NCBI GenBank assembly: GCA_025642065.1
Contig: JAODUP010000089.1
Span: forward strand, 423,501 to 487,500
Source of the DNA: Paralvinella palmiformis
Taxonomy: Eukaryota; Annelida; Polychaeta; Terebellida; Alvinellidae
Reading direction: 5' to 3'
Length of the DNA stretch: 64,000 bases
The notes under the pieces were generated by a model. It made no database searches, was not told where the DNA came from, and saw nothing but the letters and a program-made list of their open reading frames with translations. How positions within the stretch are numbered: the stretch's first letter is position 1; every line of letters starts with the position of its first letter. The position numbers were made by a program, and so were the translations under genes. Of the stretch, positions 23,201 through 33,470 are shown one piece after another.

Positions 23201-26200
23201 CTGCAAACTTTGAAACTATCCGAAAATAAGATTTACACATATAACATGCAACAAAGCACTTCCGCTGCTTGTCTAAACCAGATCACTTATGGGCCATTTC
23301 TCATTTTACACACCACTCCAGAAATTTCACTGAAATTTGTAGTAATTAGTCAACTTTCAAGTTTGCAATCGGCTTCCATTTATAAACAAACAAATTGCAC
23401 ATTAATCTTGCATGAAATATCATACGATACAATGCATAAACAAATAAGTATTAGTCAGGTAAGCTTGTAATCATCAAGAGCTGGTTCAATACAATATTTG
23501 TTTATGATACCAGAATTTGCATTCAATGCTAATTTTGTATAAAGACTTTTATATAACAGTGTAGTTCCTAATCCAAGCATGCACCCATTTTTTTTAATTA
23601 TTAATGAAACATTCATGAAGAAAAATCTTTAATTAATGAACGCATACTAAATGCAATAAAAAAACAAGTGTTACTGATACCATATACTGCAGATGTTAAG
23701 TTAGTCCTCTATAATGAATCATTTCTCTTAGTAGAAGATCTTGAACAGTCAGTTTGATATGTGTTTGAAATGCATAGGATAAGACCTTATCCCTAATTTA
23801 TTGTATGTGATAGAGATAAATATGATCAAATGACGCTGTTTAAAGTTTTTATTGGTATCCAAATTCCAATATGTGATTTAAGATAAGTAATAATTAGCAG
23901 ATTTTTGGCCTTAGAAATTAATCCTACAAATAAAGGCAGAATTCAGTAATACTAATTTGTTTAAAAATATACAACATTATGCTTCACTTATGAAATAGCT
24001 TATGAAGATTTACAATTAGGGATACTCTGAAATAAAATCAATGAACTGAATATAAAAACTGAAGTACTGAAACTGGTTCACCAATAAACAATCATGTTAG
24101 TTGTACCATGTATTTCTTATTTGCAGTTGATGAACAAATAATAGAATTTTAAAAATACACCTATTTAAGGTCGCTTTCACAGATAAATAATTAATATCTT
24201 TTAAATCATTACAGGGTTTTTACAGACATATTATTTGGGGTATTATTATATTACATATTATTTGTACACCTTTGAATGGCTCCTGCTAGTTGGGGCACTT
24301 TATTAAATATACATTATTATTATCGTATTATTATTAATTATGAAACCCAATTATTTTTTCTTAAAAAGCATTGAAGTAATTTTGTGTAATATTGAATCTT
24401 ATATACAAATACATAGATCCCTAAATTGATCTATTACTGCCCCCTTTCAGTCAGTTTTTGAAGAAAACTACAAGTTAAGAAACTAATGTTAAATTAACAA
24501 ACATTAAATTAAAGTTAACACCTCACTCTTCAAATGGTGAAATGAAAAGAAATTAATTTTAGTATAATAATACTAATGAACTATTATTATAAAGTGAATA
24601 AGGCCAGCCTTAATAAAATGTTTGTTGGGGGTAAAATGGGAAAACAAATTCACCAGGCAGGCATTTTATATTTCATTATATATGAAATTGTCACCAGGAA
24701 TTACCAGCTTAAAAAAAAATGTGACAGCAATTATGTGAATTGCTCACTTGTACAACAATTATGATGAACATGTCTGTTCATTTTAATATGATTTTAAGTT
24801 ACAACATGGAGATTATGGGGCCTTTCTTTTGGCAGCAGTCAGTGGACCCCCACCTCTTCAGGATCTGGTAGCCATTGGCATGACAAGGATCACACACAGC
24901 TAAAACAGTTTTAAATGTCTTTTTGACGTCAGGATCAATTATTCCATCCTTGTTGGCACAATATGAACAAACACTGGTACATCCTAACTTGGAACTATAG
25001 TATGTCTATTCTACAGGGCTACAGCAATTCAGTCAGCAGGAGATTCCAAGCCTGGGGAATGCTATCTAAGTGATAATATCAAGGTAAATGCATTAGGCTT
25101 AAATTAGCAATGCACATCCCAGCTGCAACCCTGTTGGACAAACCGGATTTGGCAGGTTCACAAATTTCAACAGTTTATAGCGCAACAACCGAAAGAGCTA
25201 TTAAACCCACTCTCATATCATTAAAAAGCCAGGAAAAATATCTTTAACTTGATACTAAAACTTTTAAATCCACCGCAAACTTATTATTCAAGAGCGATTT
25301 TAAAACAATAAGTTGCTCCGGAAAGCAAGTCCGTCGACGATCCAGATTTATCAGGTCACGGGTTGCGACATCCCCGTTTATAAAATTAACTACCGCGGAG
25401 TGCGTTTGAATATTTTAATATAAATTTATGACCAATCAGAACTCGAGCTGGCCTTCACTCCGGTGCTTGAACGGTAACTATCCGTTGCGGGAAGTTTGAA
25501 TAGTGAAGTCATAAAGTCACGCGTCTATTTCTCAGAAACGGGACCAGATATCGAAATCGTTCATTCGCATATAGTGAAATAACATTCTTCTGCATCTTAG
25601 GATCTATAATATATTACATTTAATTGGAAAACTTTGTGGAGATCAACGCTCAAAGTCAGAGAAGTCTCCGGATTCGACTCATTTGTTGACGCGACGCTCT
25701 CCAGCGAACGTTCTATTTTTAGAACTAGGAGTTCTCGATCACGTGGTTGGATTCACGGGCGCCGATTGGCTCGTGGTGACGTCACCGTTGTAAACAAAGC
25801 CACGTGAGTATTTGTTTTTAGAAATGATGTAAAAGGATACTGTAAGATTAAGTTTATACATTGTGAAAATAATCAACTGATTAAAAACAAAAGTGACTTA
25901 AAGGGACACTGCAGTTAGTTATAAACAATCTTAAACTGATTTTGTTTATTTACAAGTAGAAACACTACTGACCACTTACTCAACCGTCATCCTGGCCATT
26001 GGCTTGTAACCACTCTTGTGGTCATAGGCACAGTCAGTTGTTGAGTTTAAAGGTCCAGTCTGCGAGGTTAACCCTCTAGAACCTATACCACTTGTGGTGT
26101 TAGGTAGGTTAATCTCTCTATGTGATATACACATGGATTCTTGTTTGGGCTGCTTTTTACGGCACTCTTTACAAGAGTAAACTGCATCTGGTGGTCAGAA

Positions 26201-29200
26201 TTTCTTAGGCGGGTTCTTGAATAAAACTAATTTTATCTTTTTTTCAGAATGGCTTATCAAGAATTGAAGAAACGTTATGGACAGAAGCTCAACCCAGATG
26301 CTATCACTAAGATCATCATCTGTGAAATATACAAGCATGCCAGCAAAGAGAGTGCCGACACTGCTGCACATTGGTTGTCATAGTGGTCTGGTGTGAACTT
26401 GGAGGGCCATATGCTTCGCCTTCTTCGAGTGAAAATGAAACGTATTTCTGAGCTCAGCAAAAAGCTTAGAGGGGCAAAACTTACTAAGTTTTTAACCGAA
26501 ATATTTTCATTCCCTAAATCAGGCCTACCAGTTCCACAAGTAACAGAAACATATACAACAACATATGAAAGTGAAGTGAGTTCACCTGTTGCTCAGCCTA
26601 ATTCAAGTACATGTGGGGTTCAAATCGTACTATAGTTCCTATTTCTGGTGATACAAAGAATGATACGATTCTGATAGATTTACTGATTCCAAATATTTAA
26701 AGTGAATATATCCCAGAATCCAACCTCTAAGGAGTGATTTGTAGCTGCAAGTCAGCCAGTCAAATTTCACCACTATTTGACAATTTTCCGTCTTTCCATA
26801 TAAAATAATTGTTTGGGATATCCTTTTAAATAATGAAAAATTGTGTCTTTCAGGAGATTTTCTGTTTGCTGCAGTGCTAAGAAATTGATGCAGCTAGTGA
26901 AGAGCTTTAATTTGATATATTACTCGCCCATGTTGGCGATTCGCCAGTTAGTGCCAAAATATGTCGGCCATTTTGGATTTGGTCATGTGATACAGTGACC
27001 TCTGTGATTTCTATGGAATGCAGATGCAGAACTAAGAATGCACAGCTGGAAAATGGAGCAATTACTACACATATGCTGTGGACTTTTTGATTAATGTGAC
27101 TGGATGATGTGGAATTCTGAATTCTGGGCGGCCATCTTGGATTCATGGTGGCCATCTTGGATTAGTGTTATGCGTAGGAAATTATGTTTAGCGCCAAGTT
27201 ATTTGGCACATCAAATACTACAAGTGTGTGTATTTTGATAAATTTGTCTTGTGTGGTTATAGAGCAATTTGGTTTTATGTGTGTAATTGCTTAATAAAAC
27301 TTACCAGTTGATCCAAAAATTGTAATTTGTGCCCAGTGTTTTCCCATTACCATGTTTCCAATGAGATTGCGAGCTAAAACGAAGGTTTCTCAGCACCCAT
27401 AGGTCCGATTTGCAAAATTCAAAAAGTATATTCCTTCTTTCACTCAGCTTTATTCTAATAACAGATTCTTGTATATATTTTAGAGGGTTAAAATTTTGGG
27501 TGTGCATTGCTACTTAAATACATTTTGCCCCGAAGAAGCAGAAGTTGATAGCAGATTCACAAAACATAGGTACGACCTGGTTACTCAAGAACTCACATTG
27601 ATTGATTGATGTAGGACTAGTGGTAGTCAGTGAACAAGAAATTTACTTGATATTTGGACTGAATAAAAGTGTGGCTTCAATAGTTTCTCTGTGGTTAACA
27701 AGAAAGGTTGGTTCATTTGATGTCCTTGGACTTGACAAACATGTGAGCACTATTAATTGATTCACTGACACTATCTGTTGATTCACTGACGTAAACTTTC
27801 ATAAGTTTTAGGTCTATCTCAAGCAGAACTACCGTGAGATTCTGAGCCAGACATTCCTCTATGGCTTGTAGAATGTATGAGTGGTGTCAATGGGATTATG
27901 TGTTGCAAAGAATTTGCTAACTTAATCGTGCCATCAACAGAAAGTGAAATGGAAAACATTTCAGATGCTGCCATATTGCAAAATATTTATACAGTCATGG
28001 TCATTAGCAGGTGAGCCAATAAAATAACCACTTACACGATTCGAGTTGAATGCATCTGCAGATAATTTCAATATTTCAGATAATTTCAATATAAAATAGG
28101 ATTTTATACAGCCAGTACACAGAGCTTCTTAGTAGGAATATCATGATGAAATCTGATAAACAAATGAGCTCATCAATTTAGAAAATAACTGGTGTTACAG
28201 ATAAGAAACAATATTAACTGGACATGTGACCAATCATAGCAGACAATAACACGATGCAACCATAATGATTATGGCTTGATTTCCCAATATAACTTCACCA
28301 GATTCAGCCTTTCTTGGATCTTGAAGAAGTTTTATCTGCTTTCTAAATTTACCTAAAACATCATAATGTGAAATGTCATGTTGGTAACCAAGATGTGAAC
28401 ATAGCAAGAGAGTGATATAAATATATGAGAGGTATACATACTATGACACAGTTATTACCAAACTTAGCACTCCGTTCATTATCTTTGTTATACACTGGTG
28501 ACTGATGGAAATGATAAGGATCTTGACAGCAAAGAAATTCATAAATGCCAGTTGTATGCCAACCCGTTTTCACCCTACCTGATCAGGTTTTATTTAACTA
28601 AACTCAAATCTAACTTCACAGCATAACACATTCTTGTAATCAGCAAAAAAATAAATATATAAACAAATAGAGCATGGTTAAGCATGAAACCTGAAAGCTA
28701 TTAATCGTGAACACAAAATTCTTTTAATGGAGTTACTGGTTTCAATAATGTGTTATCTTACAAAACAAAGACGACGTCAACATTGAATTTGATATAATAT
28801 ATTAAAAGTAGGGACCTCGTGAACTAAGTATATTTTATGCAAGCACACAACATTCATGAGATCTAATGGTTACAAAACTAAACCTTTTGAAAATAAACAT
28901 ATTAACAATTCGTATAGTGAGTATTTTATAAGGTGATCACAGAATTCCATACATGTTCAAGTGTGATTTTTTTTCAGATTTCCCATGAATCAAAATTGAC
29001 AGCTTGCAGAAAAGGTAGTTAGATAATAGACAAATTCCATGACTACGCCACCTAGCGAAAGTCTGTAGAACGTGATTCACCAAAACATTCCTTTTACCAA
29101 TTATGAGATCACAATGTTTCATATATTGATAACATGTCTATTACAGTTTCCAGCTTGATGATTTATTTTTAATAACATGTAATTTTTTTTGGACAAAATA

Positions 29201-30538
29201 AACTGTCATTAACCATATTGGAAGGTCTGAATAAAAACATTTTAAACGAAGATAGTTTTGCTATTTTGTTAAAACAAGAGACTTATATTGAAACTTAAAT
29301 ACTTAAGATAATCATATTTTCCTAGTGTTTAAATTCATATTGATCCGACTTGCAGTCAGACAGTCATTACTTCCCAGCTTCAGCCATCTCAAATGATGAA
29401 AGTTAACTTCCCCATACAAATAATCTTATCCATCAGCAAAAAATCTATGTTATATTTAATAAAACTGCTACAAGAACTTATAGATTGATTTAGCTCTGTG
29501 AATCTCCCAAAATGTAAATTTACAAACAAATAATTTTTTTGTTCTATGCTACTTAACTATGCACACAGCTTCAATGACCTGCAAACCACAGTAGATGGGG
29601 ACTGCCAATGCGTCACAGAAATGGTCTATTCCTAGGTTTTCAACTAAAATTAAATTTGAGATGTCTAATCTCACAATTCAGTCAATGAACACAAACTAGT
29701 GTAAGAAACATCAAAAACATTTTACATGAAATAGCTGCTGCACCAATATTACCTCAGAATACCTCAAAACCATATATTAAATTCTGCATGAATACAAAGG
29801 GCCATAATAACAATGCAATCAACATTTTCCCAGCTGGATTTTTAAAATGGTTTTGTGCTAATAAATTATGTTTTGTATTATATCTAAAATGAACCTCATC
29901 CATACAACCACTGAATGGTGTGCAGTGTGTATAGACTGCTTAACCTATTCTCTTTGCTGTAACAGTTTTTAGGCGAGATATTTCACATCCCAAAACAAAA
30001 CTGATAAATAACTTAATTATCATACCTTTCACCACAGAGTTCCTTTCCATTAAGTTCATAAACAGCATCATCTGCATCACGGTAGTCATCAAATTCCTAA
30101 AAAGGAGCAAACAGTAGATATGTTTTAACATGAACTTATTTTCTGCACACTTTACAATATTAACATTGACTGCTATACTGATGGAATCCACTTAAAAAAT
30201 AATTAAGTCAACATGAACACATACTCTCATAAAACCTCACCACAAAACCATATCCATTCTTAAGCATGAGTTCACGAATCCTTCCATAACCCTTGAAAAA
30301 TCTCTCCACATCACGTTCCCTGACGTGGCTGGAGAGTCTGCCAATGTATACTCGAGTTCCCATCGTGTCAAACCTGAAAAGCGCCATAGACATTAGTACA
30401 ACTCACCACAAAACCATATCCATACTTGAGCAATATTTCCCGTATTCTTCCATAACCCCTGAAGAAGCGCTCTATATCCCTTTCTCTGACTCTGTGAGAG
30501 AGCTGGCCAATATAAACCCGACAAGTCATCACGGCAAC
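19893..30538 (-). CDS. SRSF6-like: SR splicing factor, SRSF4/5/6 (B52) group, paralogue 2, complete
   Basis: Nuclear SR protein that binds exonic enhancers and recruits the spliceosome. Coding exons, 5' to 3': 1B (30407-30529) or 1A (30241-30363); 2 (30026-30096); 3B (22950-23033) or 3A (22806-22898); 4 (22260-22329); 5 (20601-20674); 6 (20390-20509); 7 (19893-20256). The 1A+3A form is 304 codons plus stop; forms with 3B have 301. Every junction is AG/GT and in phase. Domains (1A+3A numbering): RRM1 about 4-75 (RNP2 VYIGRL 5-10, RNP1 KNGYGFVEF 35-43); linker about 76-102; pseudo-RRM about 103-177 with the diagnostic SWQDLKD at 117-123; RS/HS-rich tail from about 178; acidic-Asn end. The length sits between human SRSF5 and SRSF6. 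Both 1A and 1B have acceptors upstream of their ATG, so a non-coding first exon lies further right. Intron 2 (7 kb) holds a possible nested gene. Confidence 0.93.
20390..20509 (-). CDS. Paralogue 2 exon 6 (end of pseudo-RRM)
   Basis: A 120-nt exon encoding [19 protein letters not shown], then [19 protein letters not shown]. This matches the SRSF4/6 pattern of a second-RRM beta3-alpha2-beta4 followed by basic residues. Confidence 0.93.
20601..20674 (-). CDS. Paralogue 2 exon 5 (pseudo-RRM helix 1)
   Basis: A 74-nt exon encoding [19 protein letters not shown] and then QRKNE plus two bases of Gly. Near-identical to vertebrate SRSF4. It completes the SWQDLKD signature started in exon 4. Confidence 0.94.
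20675..22259. other. Paralogue 2 intron 4
   Basis: Non-coding apart from the GC-richer segment described separately. SR genes often carry poison exons in introns, and none can be shown here from sequence alone. Confidence 0.5.
21035..21620. other. GC-richer segment within intron 4
   Basis: About 590 bp of distinctly GC-richer, CpG-containing sequence between AT-rich flanks. On the minus strand about 21433-21567 is open for 44 codons with an Arg-rich piece ([20 protein letters not shown] then RVRDDP), preceded by GATGCAG, ending in TGA. It could be an inserted repeat or an alternative or poison exon. I cannot decide, and homology to exon 3 is at best faint. Confidence 0.3.
22260..22329 (-). 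CDS. Paralogue 2 exon 4 (start of pseudo-RRM)
   Basis: A 70-nt exon encoding [19 protein letters not shown] then VSWQ. With the preceding split Lys this gives [18 protein letters not shown], almost identical to vertebrate SRSF6. Confidence 0.94.
22806..22898 (-). CDS. Paralogue 2 exon 3A (alternative RRM1 end/linker)
   Basis: A 93-nt exon encoding [20 protein letters not shown] then [10 protein letters not shown]. Acceptor CTTTTCAG, donor GTAAGG. It gives a longer, more basic linker than 3B. Confidence 0.9.
22950..23033 (-). CDS. Paralogue 2 exon 3B (alternative RRM1 end/linker)
   Basis: An 84-nt exon encoding [20 protein letters not shown] then RPGPWID. Acceptor CTACAG, donor GTAAGA. The gap to exon 3A is 51 nt, the same as in paralogue 1, and differs by about three bases between paralogues. 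Confidence 0.9.
23070..23102 (-). promoter_or_regulatory. 33-bp intronic element, paralogue 2 copy
   Basis: Exact match to 726-758, located 37 nt upstream of the exon 3B acceptor in transcript orientation. Confidence 0.45.
23103..24157. other. Part of paralogue 2 intron 2, nothing recognised
   Basis: AT-rich, with short chance ORFs only. Confidence 0.5.
24158..24335 (+). mobile_element. LINE 3'-end-like repeat, copy 1
   Basis: About 90% identical to 42754-42932. Both end in GGCTCCTGCTAGT, then GxGCxTTATTAAATATACATT and an (ATT)n tail. A chain-end motif plus trinucleotide tail is the usual 3' end of L2/CR1-type LINEs. Confidence 0.65.
24799..25006 (-). CDS. Possible Cys-rich terminal exon, function unknown
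   Basis: A minus-strand open stretch ending TAA at 24799-24801. From an acceptor-like TACTATAG at about 24998 it reads [20 protein letters not shown], then [20 protein letters not shown], then [19 protein letters not shown]. Two C-x2-C pairs 27 residues apart suggest a small zinc-binding fold at a C-terminus. Upstream on the same strand (about 25390-25250) another open stretch has coding-like composition but is out of frame with this one. It may be the last exon of a gene starting at the 25.4-25.8 kb promoter-like region, or part of a mobile element. No ATG-led ORF. Confidence 0.35.
25430..25803 (+). promoter_or_regulatory. Promoter-like segment with CRE, CCAAT and E-box motifs
   Basis: CpG-containing patch in AT-rich intron. 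Motifs include inverted CCAAT (GATTGGC, about 25763), a perfect CRE TGACGTCA (25777-25784) and E-boxes CACGTG (about 25740 and 25801-25806). A strong donor GTGAGT follows at 25804-25809, which suggests a first exon ending at 25803 and reading rightward to the acceptor before 26248. It lies inside the SRSF intron on the opposite strand. Confidence 0.5.
26249..26635 (+). pseudogene. Candidate nested gene with one in-frame TAG, family unknown
   Basis: A pyrimidine-rich acceptor (TTTTTTTCAG, ending 26247) is followed at once by an ATG at 26249. The frame opens [20 protein letters not shown], continues [18 protein letters not shown], meets TAG at codon 45 (26381-26383), then runs [20 protein letters not shown] and on to a stop at 26633. 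Composition is coding-like on both sides of the TAG: amphipathic and Lys/Arg-rich, then a Ser/Thr/Pro tail. A single AAG-to-TAG change would explain it. I do not recognise the family. Either a recent null allele/pseudogene or a readthrough case. It appears paired with the promoter-like segment at 25.4-25.8 kb. Confidence 0.45.
26640..29030. other. Part of paralogue 2 intron 2, nothing coding
   Basis: Contains a GGCCATCTTGGATT-rich patch (about 26930-27160) of the kind also seen at 17740-17780, probably an old repeat. Otherwise featureless. Confidence 0.45.
29031..29635. repeat. Dispersed repeat family R450, decayed copy
   Basis: Aligns with 36498-36935 and 38907-39344: CGCCACCTAGCGAA, TTTTACCAATxxTGAGAT, TTGATGATTTATTTT, then a final GCGTCxCxGAAATxGTCTATT. 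This copy has lost most CG dinucleotides and has extra sequence in the middle (29330-29410). Confidence 0.8.
30026..30096 (-). CDS. Paralogue 2 exon 2 (RRM1 beta3-alpha2)
   Basis: A 71-nt exon encoding [18 protein letters not shown] then ELCGE. Acceptor TTTTTAG, donor GTATGA. Confidence 0.93.
30241..30373 (-). CDS. Paralogue 2 exon 1A (start-codon exon)
   Basis: ATG at 30361-30363, ten nucleotides after the acceptor CTTTTCAG (30374-30381). Encodes [20 protein letters not shown] and 21 further residues to NGYGFV. Donor GTGAGG. Confidence 0.92.
30407..30538 (-). CDS. Paralogue 2 exon 1B (alternative start-codon exon)
   Basis: ATG at 30527-30529 after the acceptor TTTTTTTGTAG (ag at 30539-30540). 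Encodes [20 protein letters not shown] and 21 residues ending KYGYGFV, the same 41-codon length and phase as 1A. About 73% identical to 1A in protein; it keeps the RNP2 (VYIGQL) and RNP1 aromatics. Donor GTGAGT. Retaining the 33-nt gap to 1A hits TGA after 12 codons. Confidence 0.88.
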
Positions 30539-30540
30539 CT

Positions 30541-31080
30541 ACAAAAAAATTTAGTCGACTTCAGATCATAAGAAGGAATTATTATCTAGTGACTGGAATC
30601 TGTTGCTGGATATAGGAAACAATTCAATTCACTGTCTGCTGACTGAGTGTGTAACACCTCTTTTGAAGTTTTAATAAAAATCCGTCTCCAAATATTAAAA
30701 TCTCCAACTACTGATTATTTATTAGAGGACATAAGATCATGACTTCTCAAATAAATTAATTCCCGAGATATTTTATTGTAACAAAGCTATGTTACAGGGG
30801 TCAATAAAAACCATAGATCCTACAGTCAAGGAAATGTCTTTTCCCAGGACATTTCCAAGACAAAATGACTATTTTCCAGGACAAAGTATATAAGATTTAA
30901 AGGTAATAAATCAAGATATGTGTGAAAAAGTATATATTTAATCAATGTATGATCGATTATTGACTTTTTATGGTACTACCTCCTTTTACTGTTAACAAAA
31001 CAAATTCTATCCCAGTTTTCATTTGCTCAAGTTGAATCTTGCATGGAAGAAACCTTGTTAGCTCTTTTAACAATGTCACA
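30541..31080. other. Paralogue 2 5' intron, no gene
   Basis: AT-rich; no coding signal. Confidence 0.5.
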
Positions 31081-31237
31081 TGATGATGATTGGTGTTTTA
31101 CGGCCACTTTTATGCAGATGGTAGGCTAAATGGGCCGAGTGACTTCCAAAGGTAATGAAGTGAAGTCAAGGATGAAACAACCTTCAGTTATGCCCACGCC
31201 AAGATTTGAACATGGGTGGTAGTGATCTGTGATCACT
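31081..31237 (-). mobile_element. SINE family 1, partial copy
   Basis: Minus-strand match to the family body (GTTTTACGGCCACTTTTxTG, GGCTAAATGGGCCGAG, ATGCCCACGCC). It breaks off in the tRNA-like head. No clear target duplication. Confidence 0.85.
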
Positions 31238-31239
31238 GG

Positions 31240-33140
31240 AGCCAAACAACCCTTGGATTCAAGCCAAGAACCTGGAAGTTAGCAGCAGATGGCTCAACCA
31301 CTGCATCATTGGACTGCCTTTGATAGTCACAAGACATCGGAGTTAAAAAAACACAACTGTGGTCATTTGTAGCAGAAGGTATGATTATTGAAGGAGCAAG
31401 TTCTGATGGAATTTCCAGTGATATATCTCATCAAAAATTAGATGAATACACGATTTAAATGTTATACGTAATGATCACCGACCGTACAAAAAATCCACTG
31501 GTCTAGTAGAAACCTTACAAAGTATTGGAATTTTGATTTCCGGATAAGACTACAGAAAGTACAGTTTGTTTCTACCTTCTAATGATAACAAAGTAGCCTA
31601 AAAATGAACAAGAAACCTATTCACAGGTTTCCAAAATTACTCAAAAATATGCAAAACAAACTTTTAACTAGGAATATTTACAAAAGACATTGCTTTAATA
31701 TACTTGGGTTGTGAGATATCCACATCTGAGGTTGGTTCATAAATAATGAGAAATTTTCCCATTTAAGCATTACACTAATTCAGCAACATAGCTAGCCATT
31801 TCCACTTCTAGCACAGACTTATGAAATGCTGTAAATACAATGTCATGTGTGAATGCATTAAACTATTTATAAACTTTTGTTATCATGAAAGTCAACTGCA
31901 GTAATGTCCATTAGTTAGTGCAACTCTTATAGTAGATTAAAATATTCTCCGATAGTGTGCCTAATTCAGTTAAGTAAAGAATGCTCTAAATGTGTATGTC
32001 CCAAGGAACTGTCAGATCTATAGTTCCACCAAAGTGTATCCATTTGTGCACTAACAGTTTTAGGTGGCTAAATATTGATAATTATGACACAACATACCAG
32101 TACAAGAGACATTTGTGAATAGTATGGCATTATTCATTCAAATTATCACTATCATATACAAATAATATTTATGTCATGTAACTATAAATGTATTTAAGAA
32201 AATAATAACAATGATACTGCACACTGTAACTGACATTCATACCAGCACAGTGTTCAGAAAGAGAATGCAGAGTAATATTTAAACACACTCTTTATTGACC
32301 CATAATATTAATAAAGGAATTATTGTACACAATGAAAGTACCCTAACTAATATACAGACATTCATAGCACTCATAACTCTCCTTGATAACAAATGATGTA
32401 TATTTTGATTACAGAATAACAATGAATGGGTAAGATTTGTTAAACAAATGAATTGAGTTTGGGACAAAGGCTTTCCTATAGCTTTGAGTTTTATGTGGCA
32501 ATGCCCTTTACCTTGTTCCTGATCCCATATAAGAAAAAGACTTGAAGTGAATAGGTTTCCATGGAAATAACACATAACTTTCTTGAGGACATATTTAACA
32601 TACACAACATCCATACTCAATATATGTTTTTGTGATCTTGGTAGCTTGTTTTTAAGATCGTGTTAATAGCTGCCTTATCAGCACAGCTAATACTAGTGGA
32701 CCATCATATTTATTTTATAACAATTTACACTTTCTACAAATGTATGATGTAGTGACTGTACACTTAAATTTCGTCTTAAGTTGATCAGTTGTTGGGGGTA
32801 CTTTTATAAAAGTAATAACGAAGCATACAAAAACCAATGGGGGACAGTGAGTGCTACTTGGAAAAGACTCCAAGAGCGGTACTTCCTTACTCGAATTTTT
32901 CTGCCTGTAATAATTTCCAGTTGTGTGCACTAATCCATCCAGAGGTTGCATAATGTTTTGTTGAAAATTTTGCTAATAAATTCCTTAGATTAAAAAGCTT
33001 TCTACTTTGACAAAAAACCTTAGACTTTTGAATTAGTCTCCCGTGTTTTATCATTATGATAGGCACAATTACGGCAATGCTAATAAATAGTGATTGGTGA
33101 CATAAATTCATGATATTCAACTCATTAAAATGTGTAAAAC
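31240..33140. other. No gene seen (paralogue 2 5' intron)
   Basis: AT-rich; the minus open frames at 32279-32620 and 32715-33120 show no domain or splice support. Confidence 0.45.
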
Positions 33141-33144
33141 TTCC

Positions 33145-33313
33145 TTTAGATCTACATGATAATTACTGGTGTTTTACGGCCACTTTTGTGCACATGACAT
33201 GGTAGGCTAAATGAGCTGAGCAACCTCCAAAGGTGATGAAGCAAAGATGAAACAACCTTCAGATATGCCTGGGAAGAGATTTGAACAAGGGTGGCACTGA
33301 TTTAGATCTACAT
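33145..33313 (-). mobile_element. SINE family 1, head-truncated, 13-bp target duplication
   Basis: The body at 33158-33300 is flanked by exact TTTAGATCTACAT at 33145-33157 and 33301-33313. It ends within the tRNA-like half. Confidence 0.9.
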
Positions 33314-33470
33314 AAAGTACATGAACATGTTACTTATTGACATCATTCGAACTGTATATGTAATATGGTATACTTATAGAGACGGAGCTCTTCATGTTCG
33401 AATATTTTTTATCAAACTTAATTTTTTATGTGTCCAGCTACACTACAGTTGTAATATTAATTGGCCAGGA

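Noticed and set aside
30293..30571. 92-codon plus-strand ORF
   Set aside because: Antisense to exons 1A and 1B of the SR gene.
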